Shown here one piece after another: positions 57,201 through 64,000 of a DNA stretch of 64,000 bases. Origin of the DNA: Asterella californica (lineage: Eukaryota > Streptophyta > Marchantiopsida > Marchantiales > Aytoniaceae); contig JAYKYS010000012.1 of assembly GCA_036924285.1 (NCBI GenBank), positions 15,934,001 to 15,998,000 of the forward strand, read 5' to 3'. Position numbers and translations under genes: made by a program. Within the stretch, counting starts at the first letter, position 1. Every line of letters starts with the position of its first letter. The notes under the pieces are model-generated. The model did no database searches, was not told where the DNA came from, and saw only the letters and a program-made list of their open reading frames with translations.

Positions 57201-59672
57201 CATTTCGAAAGTGCACCGAGAATACAAAAAGTTTCAAAGAAAACGAAGATTGAAAATTTGAGAATATAAGATCACACCTCGACTGAGAAAAATCACACCT
57301 CGATTTCTTGTCCAATAGCGAAAGTTCGACTGTTTTAGGAGAAAACTTCTCTCATTCAAACTTACGATCAACAAAAAACTACGACCGAAGAAGAGATCAC
57401 CGCAGATAGTCTTACGACTATCTCAAGAAACAACCGTAAGACCATCAGCCGTGACAATAACTATAGACCGCAGCAGAAGAATATCATCAAAAGATTTCAA
57501 ATTTGACACTCCCTAATAGAGGAGGATTTAGTCTAGTATTTACTTAGCTCTTCACCGATAGTTCATTGTCATAACTAGAGTGCACTCTCTTCTTTTTTCT
57601 TTTTCGTTCTGAAGGTTACTATCATTCTTTCTCTCTCTTCTTTCATCACTCTTTCTACACCTTCTCATCTCATTTGTTTTTCTACCTCTATATCATGGTA
57701 CACTGGTAAAGCAATTGTTTTGCAGATGTATATGCTTAAATTATCACGTTATATATATATTTTCAAGTTAAATTATCACGTTAGTCACATTCCTTCGGTA
57801 ATTTTTCATTGATTGCATGCTAGCTTGATTCTACACCCCAATTTTTCTGAAGAGTTAGGACAATCATGGGCATAGAACAGACTGCAGTCCATCTAGTACA
57901 TGTCATCTATCGTGCTCTTTCATACCATATAGCCTTGCTTTTAAGAAATGTGCTATTCGATACGCATTTCCAGCACTTCGTCCTCATTTTATACCTCTTT
58001 CTTCGTACATCCATTAAACAGTGTCAATGTTGGAATAATATGAAAAGATTTTGAAGCCACGTGCAAGCAATGGCACTAAACCGAAATGCAACCTCCTGAG
58101 GCAGTCTTCCATACCATATAGCCTTGCTTTTAAGAAATGTGCTATTCGATACGCATTTCCAGCACTTCGTCCTCATTTTATACCTCTTTCTTTCTACATC
58201 CATTAAACAGTGTCAATGTTGGAATAATATGAAAAGATTTTGAAGCCACGTGCAAGCAATGGCACTAAACCAAAATGCAACCTCCTGAGGCAGCCGTGAG
58301 TGAAACCACGGAGCTTCTTCGTTTCAGCTCTTCTTTGTATTTTCTCTCTTGAAAAGAAGCAATGACGGGAGAGATCTTTGTATTTTCTCTCTTGAAAAGA
58401 AGCAATGACGGGAGAGAAGTAGTAAAAGGACGGGAGATAAGTGATAAACAAAGTTCACCGTAAGTTAGATAACGATAGATCTTACCGTGATTTCCATCCG
58501 GCGTTTGAAAATCTTTCTTCGTTTGAGAATCTTTGTTCTTTACTTGGACACCCCCATTCCTTCATTCTCCTGGCACCGTTCAGCTAGGGCGTGGGGTCTG
58601 GTCGAATGTCTACGGCATGCAGTTCTTAATGAGTACATCTTCTTTGGTTCTATTTTCAAAGGATACTTTTTAAGTTTTACTGCGTTGCTATCCACATGGA
58701 TCGAAATATATACTTAAGGTAAAAGCATGTAAGATTCAGGAACCATAGACGTGTAAGACATCGGGTGTCCTAAGATCGGTGTCTCAAGTGGTTAACCCTA
58801 CAATTTTCGAAGAGAACGGTGGTAGATTCAATCTCTTGTGGAAGTTTCTTCGAAAACGGTGGTAGATTCAATCTCTTGTGGAAGTTTGGAGGTGCATGCA
58901 CTGCAAACTGTTAATGAAGCTTCTGGTCATTAACTTCAACCTGTTAATGAAGCTTTTGGTACTGAATCCCGCTGTGGTGAACTCACATGGACAGTCCCAT
59001 GATGCACTAAGACCCCAAAGGACAGATAATTTCAGTTAACATTTATTTATGTAAGCATTCCTTTGATGTACGGAGCTTTCTGATCCGTAATTTTCTGCAG
59101 TCTCCAAGAACCTCTTTGTACATAACTCAGCTTGCAACATAGATGCAACAACAGGCTATAGCAAGTATCAAGAGGTAAGGCACACCTTGGAGGATGCGCT
59201 CGTGATGGTGCAAACAGGTATGTTTTTGGTGCAGGCTTCGGTTCGCACCCGCTTCGGTTTAGCCATCATATGCACTGTAACCTGTAACCTGCCTTGGCCA
59301 TTACCACCCAATACACACCACGAAAAGAATCATGGAGGCATACGACAAACGAATGCTCGGCAAGAAAACTGAATGACACAGAAAGAAGCTTCCCATAACA
59401 TGGAAAGCAAACAAATCAGTCCGATAGAAAGCTTGGTCAGAAGCACATGCGGAGTCAGGACCCCACTTCTACATCGTTGACATCTTACTTTGCACCTCAC
59501 TTTTACATGAGAAGAAAAGTCATACATAAGACATTCTACATACATAAAATGGCTTACAAGCTCCATGCAGTCTCCCTGTTGCTAGGTTCTGAGCGGTGGT
59601 ACATTCGACGTATGATCATCCACGTACCTGGCCTAGATAGCCAGTGGTGCTCACTTTCAGCCAGAGTCACGT

Positions 59673-61703
59673 CAGCGGCCAGAAAAAGCCTATTCAGATG
59701 GCGTCTTGCGTCCACGTTATCCAGCCGGATTGCTGCGGAATACATTCGGCCAAATTACTGTATGTATTCCACATTAAACTTACGCTTCTTTACATTCGCA
59801 TGATGCGCAACAATGTCCACATCGGGTTGAATCCTCGGCACCTGCGATAACTGAAGCTTAACGTTCCGGATGAGACCAGTGAAACTGAGTTTATACAGGC
59901 TCCAATTGTGGAGATACTCTGATTATCAATGGGTCATGCCTAGGAAACATAAGTAAACAACTGTAAGCCTCGGTGAGACTGTCCTTCAGAACTTGCTTGA
60001 GCTTTTGAGTGACAAACGTGACTCTTTCGAAACAGAAAATGCCTATTTAAGTTGCTCACTTCGATCGTATCCATATCAATCTGAAAGAAAGGGCCGGCAG
60101 ATACATCACCGTACTGCTTATAACGTCGAAAGAACTACCATGCTACAAGAAACCTATTAAGAGCTCATCAAATCAAAGTACAAAGTGCAACTCTCCAGGG
60201 GTGAAGAGAGACAGTAAATAAAATGTCCGTTTCAAATATCTAGAAACCTGAAAAGGAAGTATTAGAACTAACAGCAGACCTTTTGGTACTGTGTGAAAGG
60301 AAGAATGGAACACTATGAGAAGTGATTGCATGGACTGCAACTGTAGTACACAAAAAGAAGAAAGAACGAAAGTCGGGAAGTCTGCAGGGAGGAAGTGTAA
60401 TGCTGTTGCACTAAACAGACGTTTCTATTCATAAAACTTTTTAACCACAGAGTTGCTAAGGGGAATCATTATCTAAACACCGAAAAGTGGTAGGTGGAAC
60501 TGCACTTCGGAATACATCGAAGCATGCAATATTACACCATCTCAGCTCACGACGAAATCCACCCTCTCATGAAGCTCACTGGACCCCCACGTACTGTCAA
60601 TAGTCAAACCAACTATGATGAATGGCTTCAAGGCTTTAGCAACTGTAGACCCCTGCGATACCGCGTGCACAAAACGCGTAGAACTGGGACGAAATCTCGT
60701 CTTCGTGGAGGGATATGGGACGGCGTTGAAGCTGCAAATTAGAGTCGCAAACAGAGTCATCACTCTATTCGCACCTTTGCATAGAGCTTCAATTCCGTTC
60801 TATTTCTCGAGGCGCAGCCAAATGGCCAGTTCTAAGTTTGTTACAGGGTACCTCTAGAGAAACCCCGTTCTGTGTACATCCAAAACTACATAAATCCTCT
60901 GGCGACTTTAACGTGTTACGGGGTGAGTTGAGACGCCCTACTACTATACTACCAGGTACCTGGTGGTATACAGGCTCATCGATGAGGATGAGGTGGGTTG
61001 AAAAGGGGACAGGAATGATGCTCGTCTGAAATGGTCTCTGCACATTTTGGAGATAATAAAGTCGATACATGGGGCAGATAACTGGAGTGTGGATACGAAC
61101 ATAAAGTAACTACTTTGGTTGGTGAACCTGAATGTTAGTAAACCAAAACTGTAGAAGACAAACCAAAATGCAGGCTGCCTGGCACTGCTGTCTGTGCTAA
61201 CTGCCTACTTGGTGCTCTTCGGTCACGATTTTTCTTGAGCACTGCGTGTAGAGACAGAGGGCTTGACAAAGAGCGCTGAATCGCTGAATCATAAGCCAAA
61301 GCAAGCCGAGCCAAGCAGCCTAGGAGTGCCGGTGGTCATGGATGACCATGTGCTTCTGCAGGGCACTTTAGCCCGTAGTCTCTTCCGCCCCTTCAGTTCC
61401 CCTCACCTCTCAGTCCTTTCCCAGTTGCGGCCCACTTCGGCAAACAACAACATTCTCGTGCTGGAGATTCTTGAGCAGAGTAGGAGAAGAAGAGAACCAC
61501 CACCTCCAGCAGTACCAACGAGTTGCGTCATTGACTGTGCGACGCGTGAGCCTCCGTCCGCTAGCTCGTGAGTAGAAACAAGAGGAGCGAAAGAGCGGTT
61601 GCATCATATAGACGCATCAGGTTGGGTCACTACGTATGCCACTTGCTCGCACGCATCGCTGTCAAGCTCGAGACGCTCATCGGTATCCATAGTGCTTCAT
61701 GCA
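59673..61703. other. Kinesin upstream region
   Basis: DNA outside the R palindrome. No supportable gene: the small frames at 60494, 60615 and 61263 lack motifs. The part near 61260-61703 is probably promoter and 5' UTR of the kinesin. A 14-bp perfect palindrome, ACCAGGTACCTGGT, lies near 60951. Confidence 0.45.
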
Positions 61704-63640
61704 ATGACGGTGCCAGCATCTCCCTCGCACAACGAGCAGGCTCCTCCTCCGCCTCCCCCTACTGCTGATGGTGCTCCTCCTGTTCCTTCTTCCTTTCCAA
61801 CTCTACCCCCTACCTATCTCCCCTCCGAGGACTCGGCGGTGCGGGTTGCAGTACGCGCTCGTCCGCTCATTGAAAAAGAAATTGTGGAAAAATGCCAAGA
61901 GTGCGTGTCTTACTCCCAGGATGGTCGTCAGATCGTCCTAGGCAAGGACCGGAGATTCACTTTCGATTATGTGTTCCCACCCATCGTTGGCCAAGAGGAT
62001 GTCTACAACGACTGCGTCAAGCCTCTCGTCGAGAGCTGCATCGCTGGGTATGGATCGAAAGTCTTTGCTAGACTTCCTCCCTCCCGCACTAACTCACTCA
62101 AGTCCCGGAATTGTAGAAATCGTCGTAAAGTTGGACGCCGCAACTATCCACAATGGGTAGGGGACAGGGGTTAAAGAATGTTTTTAGTTACACCCAGAAA
62201 TTTCACACTTTTTAGGCTTATGCGAGAATGCGCGCAACACTTCACCAGTTCGTACGAAGAGATACTCACAAAGACAGCTCGAAATGCTGATCAGAGGGAC
62301 CGCGCGCGGAGCGATTTTTTGTTTAATTTGGTTATAGACCTCTTTCGCTCCCGGGCTTTGTGCAGCTATGCGCTGCTGCCCTTTCACAGCTGAGACTTCC
62401 CCGCATGGGGATTCGACCCCACGCCGCCCCGGCTATGGGCGGATGGGGCGATAAGTAGTTGAAAACTGAGGGGTTTTGGGTCGCGGAGTTTCGACAATGT
62501 ATAGTCGATACCGTACTCCCGACGTGCAGAAAGCTCAAACCCCTACCCCCACACTTGCTAGAGTGTGATCGTTATGGTTTTCACAACAATGAAAACCATA
62601 ACAATCACACTCTAGCAAGACGAATTATTGATTTAACAAGTTTCACTCGAAAACGAATGTATCTCTTTCATGAAACTGATCGTACTTCAATTCTTCGAGA
62701 CCTAACAGGAGCTTCTCATTTGACCTACAGGTACAATGCCACAGTTCTTGCGTATGGGCAGACAGGGTCGGGTAAGACTCACACCATGGGTTGTGGAAAC
62801 AACACGTCACTTTTGGAGGAGGAGTTGGGTATACTTCCGCGGGCTATTCGTCAACTTTATGAAGCTATTGAAGAGCGCACCAACCAAGCGGAGTTTCTCG
62901 TAAGTTTCAGTAACACCCTACAGCCTCCATTGGTTCATGACGTTACGGTTTCATCACCAAGGTGTCCGACATTAGCACAAGCGCACTCGGACCAGCAGCT
63001 CGTCGTTATACTCGTGTAGATGAGTGAGTGTAATCTTCAAACAACCCTCACTTGGGTAGACGTCGTGAGACTTTTGGTAATTATTTCTGTAAACATCATC
63101 CAAGGAAGATGGTTGTGGGATAGAACCCTCGATGCCGGGAGGGCTTAATCAATGTATGAGCCCCTGCTCCCGGCAGGAACGAAGCCACATTGCAAAACCA
63201 AATACACAGAAGCAACAAAACTATCATGTAAACAAGAATCGGATATAGCTTTCAAGTGCTTGAGCTCTTGTTTGAAGCTGTGATACTACCGTATGTCACC
63301 CTGTCGGAGAATAAAGGATTAAGATGGGGTAATCTCGAACAAAAGGAGGCCTCTGAGGAGATACCGAAGAAGATAAACCAGATCGTTGTTGTGAACTGAA
63401 CAAGGTGGAGTTCTTGGACTCATCCATCCACCTCGTCTTCCGTTATTTACTTTACCAAGTCGCCCCTTCCCCGGTCCAGGTTAAATGTGCTTTTGTTGAG
63501 ATTTACAATGAGGAGGTAAAGGATCTTCTTCATCCGGACACGCCATCCAAGCTGATCTCAATACGAGAAGACGCCAATGGGGACATAATTCTGGCTGGAG
63601 TCAAGGAGGAGGTCGTCACCAACTTTGAAAATATGATTCG
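61704..63640 (+). CDS. KIF27/KIF7-like kinesin (kinesin-4 group), motor domain exons 1-3, runs off the window
   Basis: Exon 1 is 61704-62047, exon 2 is 62731-62899 and exon 3 is 63480-63640; all junctions keep the frame with GT donors and AG acceptors. A Pro-rich lead (residues ~10-45) precedes the motor: [19 protein letters not shown], then [21 protein letters not shown], where the P-loop GQTGSGKT binds ATP. Next come [14 protein letters not shown] and [12 protein letters not shown], and [16 protein letters not shown] near the exon 3 end. The motor walks on microtubules. The GILPRAI and DLLHP-type loops fit the KIF27/KIF7 branch better than plant FRA1. The start at 61704 is chosen because the in-frame ATG at 61599 adds 35 unconserved residues. 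Switch I, switch II and the rest lie beyond the window. Confidence 0.85.
62048..62730 (+). other. Kinesin intron 1
   Basis: Donor GTATGG at 62048 and acceptor CTACAG ending at 62730. It contains a GC-rich stretch with GGGATTCGACCCCA (62408-62421), which looks like a tRNA T-arm but without a foldable cloverleaf, and the strong hairpin listed next. Confidence 0.8.
62554..62619. repeat. 29-bp-arm hairpin in kinesin intron 1
   Basis: Arms 62554-62582 and 62591-62619 are complementary over 29 bases with one G/A difference, around an 8-base loop (ACAACAAT). The arms start CTTGCTAGAGTGTGATC and end ...CACTCTAGCAAG. It could be a short foldback element or an intronic hairpin RNA. Confidence 0.75.
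62900..63479 (+). other. Kinesin intron 2
   Basis: Donor GTAAGT at 62900 and acceptor GGTCCAG ending at 63479. A short hairpin, GCCGGGAG...CTCCCGGC, lies at about 63136-63176. No other feature is seen. Confidence 0.8.
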
Positions 63641-64000
63641 GTGAGTATACCTACCTTCGGTTCTTGTCCAGAATTCGACCTTCAAGGTTTTGGCATGCAA
63701 ATGCACTACATACTCTGCACCTGTTCTTCTTCGCATAAACACCACAACCCACTAATCAACTACGTGCAAGCTTTCCCACCTTCGCACTCGCTGCCGAACA
63801 GACCTTGTTTACCTGTATAGACAGATCATAGACTTCCTTTGTTATTAAACAAGAGTTCCATTTCTGCCTCTTTCGGACGAGGAAATGATCATCAGTATTA
63901 CGATTGAAGGTTCTTGGAGCACGGCTCCGTTTTCCGGACAACAGGGAGTACTCTGATGAATCAGCAATCAAGTAGGTCACATGCAATCTTCACCATCATC
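63641..64000 (+). other. Kinesin intron 3, incomplete
   Basis: Starts with GTGAGT at 63641. I find no sequence matching the next conserved motor segment before the window ends. Confidence 0.6.

Larger units (their letters stand above)
53977..59672 (+). repeat. R arm of the large inverted repeat
   Basis: Inverted copy of 37024-43519 without the solo LTR. It joins the HUH block directly at 53976/53977 (GAT then GAACGTGGGTAGG). It is longer than its partner by several local tandem duplications: a 188-bp unit at 57918-58293, a 43-bp unit at 58334-58419 and a 42-bp unit at 58806-58889. Gene remnants are FCP1-like (54660-55730) and Harbinger (57200-55936); 57320-59672 has no recognisable gene. Confidence 0.9.

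Noticed and set aside
8766..59672. The whole palindromic block as an assembly artefact
   Set aside because: The arms differ by several percent, each arm has private insertions with proper target repeats, and each insertion has an empty site in the partner. A collapsed or duplicated read path would not produce this. It still needs spanning reads.
62399..62460. tRNA gene in kinesin intron 1
   Set aside because: Only a T-arm-like GGGATTCGACCCCA is present; I cannot pair an acceptor stem or place an anticodon arm around it.
1..64000. CRISPR arrays, bacterial operons or riboswitches
   Set aside because: None seen. The window has spliced genes and plant-type retrotransposons, so such features are not expected.

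Overview
This is a eukaryotic nuclear window, most likely from a plant with motile (flagellated) sperm, i.e. a non-seed land plant or a charophyte. The reasons are a spliced PACRG-type terminal exon (an axonemal/basal-body protein), a spliced KIF27/KIF7-like kinesin (cilium-associated in known relatives), a plant-type initiator-Met tRNA primer-binding site in the Ty3/gypsy elements, and a HUH (Rep) transposon resembling Replitrons, which are reported at high copy in non-seed plants. I cannot name the species.

Layout. 1-5258 is mostly decayed, with remnants of a transposon-linked coiled-coil gene on the minus strand (about 2100-3640). 5259-5522 is the last exon of PACRG. 5523-8444 is AT-rich, with a degenerate repeat (6340-7440) and a tRNA-derived SINE-like piece. 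8445-59672 is a large nested transposon block. 59673-61703 is kinesin upstream DNA, and 61704 to the window edge holds the first three exons of a KIF27-like kinesin.

The nested block has an unusual plan: L - A - L' | R' - A - R. A is a 4.0-kb HUH-endonuclease element present twice in the same orientation (10013-14033 and 43532-53976). Each copy sits at the centre of its own large inverted repeat. The L arms are 8766-10013 and 14066 to 37017, 1.25 kb once insertions are removed. The R arms are 37024-43519 and 53977-59672, 5.4-5.7 kb. The two palindromes touch at 37018-37023. The L arms carry a broken LINE reverse transcriptase and a ~525-bp repeat (U). The R arms carry a broken PIF/Harbinger transposase and a broken FCP1/HAD-phosphatase-like gene.

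Later insertions can be dated relative to one another, because a partner copy usually keeps the empty site. A long-LTR element without visible pol (E3, 14483-27150) entered the L' arm, and a full-length chromovirus (Gypsy1, 19411-27067) entered E3. A 9.0-kb element (N2, 27947-36979) entered the L' arm, and a 3.1-kb element (N1, 29928-33076) entered N2. N1 and N2 both encode members of one protein family that I do not recognise. A solo chromovirus LTR (41450-42574) entered the R' arm. A second, deleted chromovirus (Gypsy2, 44649-51076, minus strand) entered the second A copy, and it carries its own 423-bp insertion. The only apparently intact transposon-encoded protein is the 551-aa product of N1.
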